Assembly (NCBI GenBank): GCA_031278055.1
Contig: JAITLD010000021.1
Location: forward strand, 1 to 13,095
Length of the DNA: 13,095 nucleotides
Direction of reading: 5' to 3'
Source of the DNA: Rickettsiales bacterium
GTDB taxonomy: Bacteria; Pseudomonadota; Alphaproteobacteria; Rs-D84
This document shows, piece by piece, positions 6,844 to 13,095 of this stretch (position 1 is its first letter; each line of letters begins with the position of its first letter). Below the pieces are notes generated by a model. That model had not been told where the DNA came from. It saw only the letters and a program-made list of their open reading frames with translations, and ran no database searches. Position numbers and translations under genes: made by a program.

Positions 6844-8505
6844 TCAGCTGCGCTCGAATTTTCCGTCCAATTCGGAAAACGAGAATTTTTTCCACACCGG
6901 TCGGCCATGATTGCATTCGTCGCTCCGTTCGGTTTTTTCAATTTCGCGCAAAAGCGCGTTCATCTGTTCTAGGGACAGTTTCTGCCCCGCCCGAACGGAA
7001 TGATGACACGCATAATTCGCCAATATCAAATGCAGTTTTTCGCGTAGCATGGACGAATGTCCGTTCGATAAAATTTCATCTGCGATATCAAGCAGGCACT
7101 TTTCCCAATCCAAATCAAAGTCGGCCGGTTTTTCATAAATCGCGACCTCGTTATCGCCAAATGATTCTATTATCAATCCTGATTCGGCCATCTCTTCCTT
7201 GATTTCGAGAACAGCCACTGTCTGTTCAGGCTTCATCCTTATAATCTGCGGTATCAGTAAAGGCTGTTTTTTTATTTCGCCAAGACGCAATTTTTCATAA
7301 GTAATTCTTTCATGCGCCGCATGTTGGTCGACGATAACCAGCCCGTCATTATTTTCAGCCAAAATGTATTTATTCCCAATCTGCGCCCTGGCATATCCCA
7401 ACGGATTCCATATTTCTTTTTCCGGCGCGCGGGCGTCGTCGGGGATATGGAACGAAAAATCGCGAACTACATCCGAATCGCGCGCATCCGTCGCATAAAT
7501 GGAAGACTCTTCCGGATGGATATAATCCGGCGCCCCATTTGCCGTTTCCATGCCGTCAATCGGTCTCATCGCTAATTTGGCTCGGATAGTCCGAACAATA
7601 AAATCGCGTATGCGCGCGGGCTCTAAAAAATGGACATCTGTTTTCGCAGGCGACACATTCACATCCACATCGCCCGAAGGAAGATCCAAATAAAGACAGC
7701 AAAGCGGAAATTCGCGCGCGTGCATGACATCGAAATACGCGGCGCGAAGCGCGCCAATCAGCACCTTATCTTTGACGGGCCGACGGTTCACAAATAAATA
7801 TTGGTCTATTCCGGACGCCCGACGAAGTGTCGGAATACTTACGAATCCATACAAGCGAATCTTGCCGTCTACCGAATCAATTCCAAGCATTTTTCCTTTC
7901 GTATCATCGCCCGCAACCGCGCAAAATCTTTCTTCAAGCGATTCCTGCGCCCTAAACCTGTACCTATTATTAAGATTAAAACTCACGTCCGGACGCGCCA
8001 AGGCAAGACGCTTCACCGCCTCGATTATCGATAACATTTCAACCCGATCGGAACGCAGAAATTTCAGTCGCGCCGGAATATTGCCGAACAAATTTTTGAT
8101 ACGGACGCGCGTACCGCCGGAAAATACCGACGGTTTTATCTCGCGCGTCGAACAATCCATAAACATGCCGTTCGTTTCAATCGTCGCCTCCGATACCGAA
8201 ACTATGCTCGGAAGCGCCTCCCCTCTGAATCCCATAAAGTTTATGTTCAATAAATCATCTGTCGGCAATTTGCTGGTTGCGTGGCGCAAAACGGATTTTT
8301 CAAGGTCATTTTTATCCATCCCCGCGCCGTTATCGGAAACCGAAATGAGGGTTCTGCCGCCATCGATCACATCGATTATGATTTCCGAAGCGTTTGCATC
8401 CAGCGCATTCTCTATCAATTCCTTGACAACGCTGGCCGGACGCTCGACGACTTCGCCCGCCGCAATTTTATTCACCAAATCATCCGGAAGAACCCTAATC
8501 GACAT
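6844..8505 (-). CDS. mutL: DNA mismatch repair protein MutL (endonuclease-type)
   Basis: MutL, 553 residues, links MutS mismatch recognition to strand removal. The GHKL ATPase motifs are all present: ELIENALDANAS at 29-40, DNGAGM near 58-63, RHATSKL at 74-80, GFRGEALPSI at 92-101 and FGNIPARLKFL at 140-150. A linker of roughly 60 residues near 310-370 joins it to the C-terminal dimerisation domain. That domain carries DQHAAHERITYE at 393-404, a full match to the D-Q-H-A-x2-E-x4-E metal-binding endonuclease motif, plus ACH at 499-501 and CNHGRP at 531-536. It therefore should nick DNA itself, as expected in bacteria without MutH. The frame extends 30 codons upstream, but the family always begins near MSIRVLPDDLVNKIAAGEVV, so the ATG at 8503-8505 is chosen. 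It overlaps the upstream gene by 11 bases. Confidence 0.97.
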   Translation of the reverse strand: MSIRVLPDDLVNKIAAGEVVERPASVVKELIENALDANASEIIIDVIDGGRTLISVSDNGAGMDKNDLEKSVLRHATSKLPTDDLLNINFMGFRGEALPSIVSVSEATIETNGMFMDCSTREIKPSVFSGGTRVRIKNLFGNIPARLKFLRSDRVEMLSIIEAVKRLALARPDVSFNLNNRYRFRAQESLEERFCAVAGDDTKGKMLGIDSVDGKIRLYGFVSIPTLRRASGIDQYLFVNRRPVKDKVLIGALRAAYFDVMHAREFPLCCLYLDLPSGDVDVNVSPAKTDVHFLEPARIRDFIVRTIRAKLAMRPIDGMETANGAPDYIHPEESSIYATDARDSDVVRDFSFHIPDDARAPEKEIWNPLGYARAQIGNKYILAENNDGLVIVDQHAAHERITYEKLRLGEIKKQPLLIPQIIRMKPEQTVAVLEIKEEMAESGLIIESFGDNEVAIYEKPADFDLDWEKCLLDIADEILSNGHSSMLREKLHLILANYACHHSVRAGQKLSLEQMNALLREIEKTERSDECNHGRPVWKKFSFSELDGKFERS

Positions 8506-9037
8506 TATTAAGCCCCCATTCGGCGCATTTGAACATTCTGTAAAAATCAACGAATGAACAATCTTCAAATCTGACTTTGTCTTTTGAAATATCAATCGGC
8601 AGACTGCTTAAAATCATATTCATCTCGTAATTTCCGAAATCAATTCCGACGGGGCTTTTCAATACAACGCCGCGCCACAATAAATATCGCATTAAAAATA
8701 AATCGGAATCCTTCCAGTCCTTGGAAACAAAGGATTGGAAGGTTTTGAACGCCGGTGTTGTCATTGCGAGTTTCAGATATTTTTCAACATTGCGATCATT
8801 GCCGTCCGCATAAATAAAACGAACAAAGCCCCTGTCGGATTCGGGAATCAAATCAATCCAGTTGCGAAACATTTTGTTTGAAACAACGCATTCGAAACCG
8901 TTATTTTCAGGAACTTCGATATCGGCGATGGAAATTCGCGGCGGAATAATCTTTGCAAAAGCCGCGCACACCTTTTCATCATTAAAGTCTCGCGTCATTT
9001 CGGCCCGCTTTTTAAGATAAGTCAAATCTATCATCAT
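8495..9037 (-). CDS. Unrecognised 180-residue protein between greA and mutL
   Basis: I do not recognise this protein. It starts with ATG-ATG at 9032-9037, directly abutting the greA stop (TGA at 9038-9040), and its TAG stop lies inside the start of mutL. It is therefore almost certainly co-transcribed and translationally coupled with both. There is no signal peptide or membrane segment; composition is mixed and soluble, rich in Phe, Asp and Lys, with cysteines at about 24, 50, 162 and 172. A hydrophobic/aromatic C-terminal part (FVDFYRMFKCAEWGLN) suggests a packed helix. No nucleotide-binding, nuclease or metal-binding motif is obvious. The tight packing supports a real gene. Its placement suggests, but does not show, a link to transcription or repair. 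Confidence 0.8.
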   Translation of the reverse strand: MMIDLTYLKKRAEMTRDFNDEKVCAAFAKIIPPRISIADIEVPENNGFECVVSNKMFRNWIDLIPESDRGFVRFIYADGNDRNVEKYLKLAMTTPAFKTFQSFVSKDWKDSDLFLMRYLLWRGVVLKSPVGIDFGNYEMNMILSSLPIDISKDKVRFEDCSFVDFYRMFKCAEWGLNNVD

Positions 9038-9511
9038 TCAATCGCCATATTTCACATCCGTGATTTCGTATTCCTTTTCTCCGGACGGCGTCCGGATGAC
9101 GCATGTATCTCCGACGCGCCTGCCGACAAGTCCCCGCGCCAGCGGGCTTGTGATGGCGATTATATTTTCAGATAAATTCGCCTCATACTCGGACAGGATT
9201 TTATATTTGACTTTTCTACCGTCATCGTCTTCGACGAAAACTGTCGCGCCAAACATAACCCTGTCTCCGGATAATGCCGCGACGTTTATTATGCTGGCGT
9301 TTCCGGCGATTGCCTCCAAACGCCGGATTTCTCCATCGATGTTCCGCTGGGCTTCACGCGCAGTTTTGTAATCCGCATTCTCCGACAAGTCGCCCAAATC
9401 GCGCGCCCGCCGGACGGCATCCAGCACTTGGGGTCTCTCGACTTCTTTAAGCTGCCGCAGACGGCCCTGCAGCTTTCTGAATCCTGCAATTGATATCGGT
9501 TGTTTATCCAT
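9038..9511 (-). CDS. greA: Transcription elongation factor GreA
   Basis: GreA binds in the RNA polymerase secondary channel and stimulates cleavage of backtracked RNA. The 157-residue form from the ATG at 9509-9511 matches the usual length of about 158 and starts like the family (MDKQPISIAGFRKLQGRLRQ). Residues 1-75 form the coiled-coil hairpin, whose tip holds D41 and E44 in GDLSENADY, the acidic pair needed for cleavage. Residues 80-157 form the FKBP-like domain (VMFGATV, TSPLARGLVG, TPSGEKEYEI). An in-frame TTG at 9538 would add nine residues, but no ribosome-binding site precedes it. AAAGGA lies about 13 bases before the ATG, which is rather far. It is the first gene of a greA-unknown-mutL run. 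Confidence 0.95.
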   Translation of the reverse strand: MDKQPISIAGFRKLQGRLRQLKEVERPQVLDAVRRARDLGDLSENADYKTAREAQRNIDGEIRRLEAIAGNASIINVAALSGDRVMFGATVFVEDDDGRKVKYKILSEYEANLSENIIAITSPLARGLVGRRVGDTCVIRTPSGEKEYEITDVKYGD

Positions 9512-9564
9512 AGATGTTTTGTTTTCCTTTCCCGCCAAGATAACAGGGCGATAATCTAGTTTTG

Positions 9565-9593
9565 TTGCTAAATTATAAATTATAATCTATAAT
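9565..9593 (+). promoter_or_regulatory. Candidate promoter for lptG, nearly leaderless
   Basis: TTGCTA (9565-9570) and TATAAT (9588-9593) are separated by 17 bases, matching four of six and six of six consensus positions. The start of transcription would fall near 9600, only about three bases before the lptG ATG at 9603. No ribosome-binding site is visible upstream of that ATG, which agrees with a leaderless message. A second TATAAT at 9581-9586 has no good -35. Confidence 0.45.
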
Positions 9594-9599
9594 TTTCAA
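9572..9599 (-). promoter_or_regulatory. Sigma70-type promoter for greA operon
   Basis: On the minus strand TTGAAA (9594-9599) and TATAAT (9572-9577) are 16 bases apart, with five of six and six of six matches to consensus. The predicted start of transcription is near 9565, giving a leader of about 50 bases before the greA ATG at 9511. It is intertwined with the divergent lptG promoter in a 91-base AT-rich gap (9512-9602). Confidence 0.6.
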
Positions 9600-9602
9600 G
9601 TT

Positions 9603-10655
9603 ATGAAAATAATGAACGGATTCCTTGCCAAAAGATTCATTCTGAATCTGTCCCTTGTGCTTTTTGTGGTCTGCGGGGTCATATTCGCCATATCGTTCAT
9701 GGAATATATCGCGAGCATGCCGACATTTGCGGATGCGCTTGATTCGTCGCTCCTGCACTTTTTGGAAGTATTTCCAATGTTTCTGCCACTTGCCGTATTC
9801 ATAGGAACTCTACTGACATTTCACAAATTACTACTATCGTCCGAATTGGTCATAATCCAATCCTCGGGGTGGTCAAGTTATAAAATTATGCGGCCCATGC
9901 TGTTCGTGTCTGTGATTCTCGGCATAATCACCATTATTGTTATAAATCCCCTTTCCACCAGATACAGCGCGCGGGAATTAAAGAATTCCAGAATCGAGAA
10001 AATCGACAACGCCGCATGGCTGCGCGAAAAGACAAACGAAGGAAGTTTGATAATACGCGCCATGAATATAAAAAATATGGAAAATAACGGATTGGCGTTC
10101 ATAAAGGCGAGCATTATCAAACAAAACAGCTCCCATCAAATAATAGAGAGAATCGATGCCGACAGCCTGCTGTTGAATGATAGAAAGTTTACGGCAAAAA
10201 ACGCTCTAATCCTTGATTCCAAAGGACTGGAACGAAAAGGAAACGTAAACATCGCGACCAATTTGAGTCCTGAAAGCATAATTCGGCAATATCTGAAACC
10301 GAACCAGATTTCATTTTGGAAATTGCCGGATTTTATAAAAAATCTTAAAATGATGGGAATTCCCGTCGCAATGCATCTTCTTCAATTTTTGACATTGTTG
10401 TTTTTGCCGTTCGTTTTGCTGGCAATGACGGTGTTGGGCGCGGCATTTTCGCAGACAAGGCAGCGTCGGAAAATATCCATTTCCAAGCATTTCGGATTCG
10501 GAATTATAACCTGCTTCGTAGTATACTTCATAATTCAGATTTTCAATTCCATAGGTTCGGCCGGCGCGATGTCGCCGTTTTTGGCCGTCGCATTCCCGCC
10601 GGCAATCGTTCTATTTTTCGCAGCAACAGTTATAATAAAATCCGATAATATATAA
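9603..10655 (+). CDS. lptG: LptF/LptG-family lipopolysaccharide export permease, probably LptG
   Basis: YjgP/YjgQ-family permease of 350 residues, an inner-membrane half of the LptB2FG transporter that extracts lipopolysaccharide and passes it to LptC. The topology fits: three membrane segments at about 14-34, 56-76 and 98-117, a periplasmic beta-jellyroll region at about 120-250, then three more segments at about 255-281, 298-316 and 322-345. The cytoplasmic coupling region SSELVIIQSSGWSSYKI (79-95) and NPLSTR (115-120) are characteristic. LptG is favoured over LptF because of the S-S-E-L-V form and the closing YFIIQIFNSIG...AGAMSP segment, but the two are similar by eye. The partner permease gene is not next to it here. 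The gene heads a plus-strand operon with a 47-residue membrane protein, xerD and a J-domain gene. Confidence 0.85.
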   Translation: MKIMNGFLAKRFILNLSLVLFVVCGVIFAISFMEYIASMPTFADALDSSLLHFLEVFPMFLPLAVFIGTLLTFHKLLLSSELVIIQSSGWSSYKIMRPMLFVSVILGIITIIVINPLSTRYSARELKNSRIEKIDNAAWLREKTNEGSLIIRAMNIKNMENNGLAFIKASIIKQNSSHQIIERIDADSLLLNDRKFTAKNALILDSKGLERKGNVNIATNLSPESIIRQYLKPNQISFWKLPDFIKNLKMMGIPVAMHLLQFLTLLFLPFVLLAMTVLGAAFSQTRQRRKISISKHFGFGIITCFVVYFIIQIFNSIGSAGAMSPFLAVAFPPAIVLFFAATVIIKSDNI

Positions 10656-10667
10656 AAGGGACATGTT

Positions 10668-10811
10668 ATGCCATTAAAGAAAAAAAATAAACTTCGCAAC
10701 CGCATAATTTTCTGGACGATTTTCGCAATCGTCATTGTTCTCATGATTTATGTTCCGAAAAAGCCGTCCGGCGGAAATATCGATAATTTGGTGGAATATG
10801 AGTTATATTAA
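10668..10811 (+). CDS. Small single-pass membrane protein, 47 residues
   Basis: An ATG at 10668 preceded by AAAAGGG eight bases upstream opens a 47-residue frame ending at TAA 10809-10811. It begins with a strongly basic stretch (MPLKKKNKLRNR), continues with a hydrophobic helix at about 13-28 (IIFWTIFAIVIVLMIY), and ends in a polar tail starting PKKPSGG. This predicts an inner-membrane protein with a cytoplasmic N-terminus by the positive-inside rule. It starts 12 bases after lptG and its last 14 bases overlap the xerD start, so it is embedded in the operon. The good ribosome-binding site, the overlap and the clean topology support a real gene. No family is recognised; a partner role for the Lpt complex or the envelope is only a guess. 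Confidence 0.72.
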   Translation: MPLKKKNKLRNRIIFWTIFAIVIVLMIYVPKKPSGGNIDNLVEYELY

Positions 10812-11673
10812 TGTTTTTTTGGAAATGCTTTCCGCCGAGAAAGGGTGCAGCCTAAAAACGCTGGAATCATACGGGCGCGATTTGTGCCAGGCGGAAAAAG
10901 CGGTCGGAAATCTGACGGCCGCTAGTACCGCCGAATTGCAGAATTTTTTTATGAGTTTGTCAAAAAACGGCATTTCCCCGACTTCGCTGGCGCGTAAGAC
11001 CTCGGCCTTGCGCGGATTTTATAAATTCTTAATGCTGGAAAAAATCATAACTAAAAATCCGGCCGCAAATTTGGAATTGCCAAAACGCGAAAAGAAACTG
11101 CCCGGGGTCCTTTCGCGCGAGGAAATAGATTCCCTGATTTCACAGGCGGAAGATTTTAGGCATAGGGCGCGCCTGCGCGCGATGATCGAAATCATGTATG
11201 CGTCTGGACTGCGCGTATCCGAATTGTGCGAAATGCCGATGAACGCGATTTTGGGCGACAAACTTCTGATTCGCGGCAAAGGAAACAAAGAAAGAATTAT
11301 TCCCATGCACTCGGAAGCATTTGAAGCGTTGGAAAAATATATGGAAATCAGAAAACATTTTTACGCACTCGAATCAAAATTTGTTTTCCCATCAAATGGA
11401 AAAACCGGACACATAACACGCGACGCTTTTTTTAAGTCGATAAAAAAATGCGCCGTACTTGCCGGTATTGACCCGAAGCGGGTCAGCCCGCACAAACTGC
11501 GGCATTCGTTCGCGTCGCATCTTTTGGCGGGCGGCGCGAACCTGCGCGCAATTCAAATGATGTTGGGACACGAAGACATATCGACGACGCAAATTTATAC
11601 CCACGTGTTACCGGAAAAATTAAAAAAAGAAGTATTTGAGCATCATCCATTGGCGAAAAAAAATGATTGTTAG
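10798..11673 (+). CDS. xerD: Tyrosine recombinase XerD
   Basis: XerD, 291 residues from the ATG at 10798-10800, resolves chromosome dimers at dif together with XerC. The N-terminal SAM-like DNA-binding domain covers about 1-85. The catalytic domain has the full set R139 (ASGLRVSE), K161 (GKGNKER), H232 and R235 (HKLRHSF), H258 (LGH) and nucleophile Y267 (IYTHV). The relative spacing matches E. coli XerD apart from a loop two residues shorter between R and K. The ending YTHVLPEKLKKEVFEHHPLA is XerD-like rather than XerC-like. The open frame extends 16 codons upstream, but GGTGGA lies just before this ATG and the family begins here. It overlaps the 47-residue gene by 14 bases and the J-domain gene by 11. 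Nothing nearby suggests an integron or phage integrase. Confidence 0.93.
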   Translation: MSYINVFLEMLSAEKGCSLKTLESYGRDLCQAEKAVGNLTAASTAELQNFFMSLSKNGISPTSLARKTSALRGFYKFLMLEKIITKNPAANLELPKREKKLPGVLSREEIDSLISQAEDFRHRARLRAMIEIMYASGLRVSELCEMPMNAILGDKLLIRGKGNKERIIPMHSEAFEALEKYMEIRKHFYALESKFVFPSNGKTGHITRDAFFKSIKKCAVLAGIDPKRVSPHKLRHSFASHLLAGGANLRAIQMMLGHEDISTTQIYTHVLPEKLKKEVFEHHPLAKKNDC

Positions 11674-12127
11674 AAAATGCGAACATATCGGCTGCGAAAA
11701 AGCCGGAATATGCAAATGCCCGAAAGACAGGTCTCTTTCCGAATACTGGCATTTCTGTCGGCAGCATGCCGCCGAATACAATAAGAATTGGAATTATTAC
11801 GCCGGAATGACCGCAGATGAAATAAACAAAGAATGGGAAAAAGACACTTTTGGGGACAATCGTGGATTTGACGCCGATTACTACAAACTGGTCGGCGATT
11901 TTCTGAACACCCGCGCGAAAATTCCCGAAAAATCAATTCCGTCGAATGTTATTGAAGCATTAAGAATTTTGGGCCTGACCGCCACGGATAATTGGATGGC
12001 AATTCAAAAGACATACCGAATGCTTGCGAAACAGGAACATCCCGACACCAATAAAACCAAGGATCAGAGCCGATTTGCCAAAATCAGCGGCGCATACCGG
12101 ACTTTGAAGAAATATTACAATAAATAA
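11663..12127 (+). CDS. J-domain protein with Cys-rich N-terminus
   Basis: The protein has 154 residues from the ATG at 11663-11665, chosen because it gives the usual family start (MIVRKCEHIGCEKAG); a TTG at 11636 is in frame but deep inside xerD. The C-terminal part (about 95-153) is a DnaJ J-domain: EALRILGLTATDNWMAIQKT, then HPD at 126-128, the tripeptide that stimulates DnaK ATPase. The N-terminal part has Cys at 6, 11, 17, 19 and 32 and His35, followed by EYNKNWNYYAGMTADE (38-53). This layout resembles a J-domain family I know from alphaproteobacteria (C-x4-C, then FC-x2-H and W-x-Y-F-x-G-M-S), so a zinc-binding head is likely. Client and process are unknown. The start overlaps the xerD stop by 11 bases. 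An open frame continues after its stop. Confidence 0.85.
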   Translation: MIVRKCEHIGCEKAGICKCPKDRSLSEYWHFCRQHAAEYNKNWNYYAGMTADEINKEWEKDTFGDNRGFDADYYKLVGDFLNTRAKIPEKSIPSNVIEALRILGLTATDNWMAIQKTYRMLAKQEHPDTNKTKDQSRFAKISGAYRTLKKYYNK

Positions 12128-12283
12128 AGGAATTATATCACCAAAACCAAACCATGGCTACGAAAACCGGCCGCATATATCGAACCACCCGAAAACAATT
12201 CCTTTTTGGAATCTATTGAAGCCTTATTTTTACAGGCGCTGGAAAATTTCAGGACGACGAAGCAAATAAAATACGGCACTTAA
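12128..12283 (+). other. 51-codon open frame in phase after the J-domain stop; intergenic otherwise
   Basis: The gap between the convergent genes is about 150 bases. Directly after the UAA at 12125-12127, the same frame stays open for 51 codons and ends at TAA 12281-12283, overlapping the convergent lipoprotein's stop codon by two bases. The encoded string looks protein-like, with a TKPWLRKPAAY stretch followed by a likely amphipathic helix SFLESIEALFLQALENF. AAGGA at 12127-12131 would suit a start near 12137, but that codon is ATC. An ATG at 12154 is in a different frame and gives only 21 codons. I see no strong terminator: the best hairpin is ATTCC-TTTTT-GGAAT near 12199-12213, only five base pairs. 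It may be a remnant, a read-through extension or chance. Confidence 0.3.
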
Positions 12284-12966
12284 ATTCCAACAACCAACAG
12301 AACGACCAAACCTATTCCGATAACCGGCGGCAGGACGACGATAAGCGTTCTTTCAAGCCATGATCTTTTTTCAAGTTCAATCACCACGCGCGAATATTCG
12401 ACGCTACGCTCCGTCCGCATAATTCGCCGCTCCAGCTTCAATATTGCCGCATTAATTCGCTCTAATTCCTTTTCAATTTTAAGAATCTCGTCAACAGATG
12501 ATGCCTTTTTCAGCAATTTTGAATATTGGTCGCGGGCCGATTTCAATGCGGAAAGTTCCGCCGCGTCATCGCCATAGGAATCAGTGACATCCCGCCCGCT
12601 TTTGCTTTTGTCTATAATTTTTCCAACATTGTCGCCAAGATACTCTATAAAACCGTCGAGCTTTGGCGCCGGAATGTAAACGATCATAGATTTTTCGGAT
12701 TCCTCGGCGACATATCCCTTTAATTCAAGAACCTTTTCCGAAATCTGCTTTTCAGCGGAATCATTGTCCACGATTCCGAGACGGATTTTTGCAGAATATG
12801 TAACCATTCGTTCGGCGACTGCGTCGTTTGATTCAAGCAATTGATTTTTATCCGCATACGTCGCAACATTCGATGCCGATTCCGACGACGGGGATTTATT
12901 CACAATAGACGCCCCGCTGCATCCAATCAATGCAATCGAAATCAAAACATACAAAAATTTTTTCAT
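12280..12966 (-). CDS. DUF4349-type lipoprotein
   Basis: The protein has 228 residues from the ATG at 12964-12966, preceded by GGAAGA; the frame extends upstream, but that part lies inside the previous gene. MKKFLYVLISIALIGC is a lipoprotein signal with lipobox LIGC, so Cys16 should be acylated. Residues 50-130 match the DUF4349 pattern: a strand carrying MVTYSAKIRLGI, GYVAEES, YIPAPKLDGFIEYL and GKIIDKSKSGRDVTDSY. A helical hairpin or coiled coil at about 133-187 (ALKSARDQYSKLLKKASSVDEI, ELERINAAILKLERRI) and the strand SRVVIELEK follow. A C-terminal hydrophobic segment at about 206-228 ends the chain. Lipid at one end and a membrane helix at the other could tether it to the membrane twice. 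The role of the family is poorly known. It begins two bases after the upstream stop, so the pair is an operon. Confidence 0.88.
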   Translation of the reverse strand: MKKFLYVLISIALIGCSGASIVNKSPSSESASNVATYADKNQLLESNDAVAERMVTYSAKIRLGIVDNDSAEKQISEKVLELKGYVAEESEKSMIVYIPAPKLDGFIEYLGDNVGKIIDKSKSGRDVTDSYGDDAAELSALKSARDQYSKLLKKASSVDEILKIEKELERINAAILKLERRIMRTERSVEYSRVVIELEKRSWLERTLIVVLPPVIGIGLVVLLVVGI

Positions 12967-12968
12967 AA

Positions 12969-13095
12969 TTATTCTTCCAAAAACTCGGCGCAACGCGGCG
13001 ACGGGCCGACATTCACGGCGCCGAGGGCGACAGCGAAATAACATGTGTCGCAATTCAATTCGGCCAGAATTTTTTTGCGGTCGCCGCCATGCTTC
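12969..13095 (-). CDS. 3' end of an unrecognised Cys-containing protein, cut by window edge
   Basis: The last 42 codons of a gene enter from the right edge and stop at TAA 12969-12971, two bases before the lipoprotein ATG; the lipoprotein's ribosome-binding site lies inside this gene. The visible end begins KHGGDRKKILAELNC and includes C-D-T-C, then GAVNVGPSPRC and a final FLEE. The C-x2-C and a further Cys could bind metal, but too little is present to name a family. The frame is chosen because it is open to the edge and ends exactly where the next gene begins. Confidence 0.65.
   Translation of the reverse strand, partial: KHGGDRKKILAELNCDTCYFAVALGAVNVGPSPRCAEFLEE

Noticed and set aside
7724..8557. 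A 277-codon open frame on the plus strand
   Set aside because: It is antisense to the well-conserved ATPase half of mutL and shows no domain; it is explained by codon use on the other strand.
10798..11673. A mobile-element or integron integrase instead of XerD
   Set aside because: The length, catalytic spacing and C-terminal YTHV...HHPLA pattern fit XerD, it sits in a housekeeping operon, and no att sites, cassettes or phage genes are nearby.
12199..12234. Hairpins in the convergent gap as a transcription terminator
   Set aside because: The best stems are only four or five base pairs and lack a following T-run in a proper position, so no terminator is claimed.
12967..13053. A longer N-terminus for the DUF4349 lipoprotein
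   Set aside because: The added part is Arg-rich, lies in the end of the upstream gene, and would bury the lipoprotein signal sequence.

Overview
The window looks like core chromosome from a Gram-negative bacterium, most likely an alphaproteobacterium. It is moderately AT-rich and gene-dense, with many overlapping or near-abutting genes. The Gram-negative assignment rests on an LptF/LptG-type lipopolysaccharide export permease, a lipoprotein with a lipobox, and two proteins with the look of outer-membrane beta-barrels. The alphaproteobacterial assignment rests on a short Cys-rich J-domain protein of a kind I associate with that class, an XerD ending typical of it, and a MutL with the endonuclease motif. 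UAA, UAG and UGA are all used as stops, so the code appears standard. I saw no tRNA, rRNA, CRISPR array, insertion sequence or prophage.

Left part (1-9511, all minus strand; read right to left). A promoter near 9572-9599 should drive greA (transcript cleavage factor), an unrecognised 180-residue protein, and mutL; these abut or overlap. A second promoter (6809-6837) lies just after mutL and precedes yajC, secD and secF, the accessory part of the Sec translocon. The same run continues with a secreted PDZ/S41-type protein whose catalytic Ser and Lys are both replaced, then a PAP2-family membrane phosphatase. An extended -10 promoter (1902-1910) then precedes two tandem outer-membrane-like proteins, the second running off the left edge. 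The cluster is therefore mostly about moving proteins across, and maintaining, the cell envelope.

Right part (9603-12127, plus strand). A short AT-rich divergent promoter region separates greA from an operon of lptG, a 47-residue single-pass membrane protein, xerD and the J-domain protein. Neighbouring genes overlap by 14 and 11 bases. After the J-protein stop, 51 further codons stay open in the same frame and end at a stop that overlaps the stop of the convergent gene.

Right edge (12280-13095, minus strand). A DUF4349-type lipoprotein follows, two bases downstream, the 3' end of an unrecognised Cys-containing protein that enters from the right edge.

Most of the window is ordinary housekeeping sequence. 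The points most worth a second look are the apparently dead S41 protease in the sec cluster, the small membrane protein overlapping xerD, the open frame after the J-protein stop, and the unassigned gene between greA and mutL.
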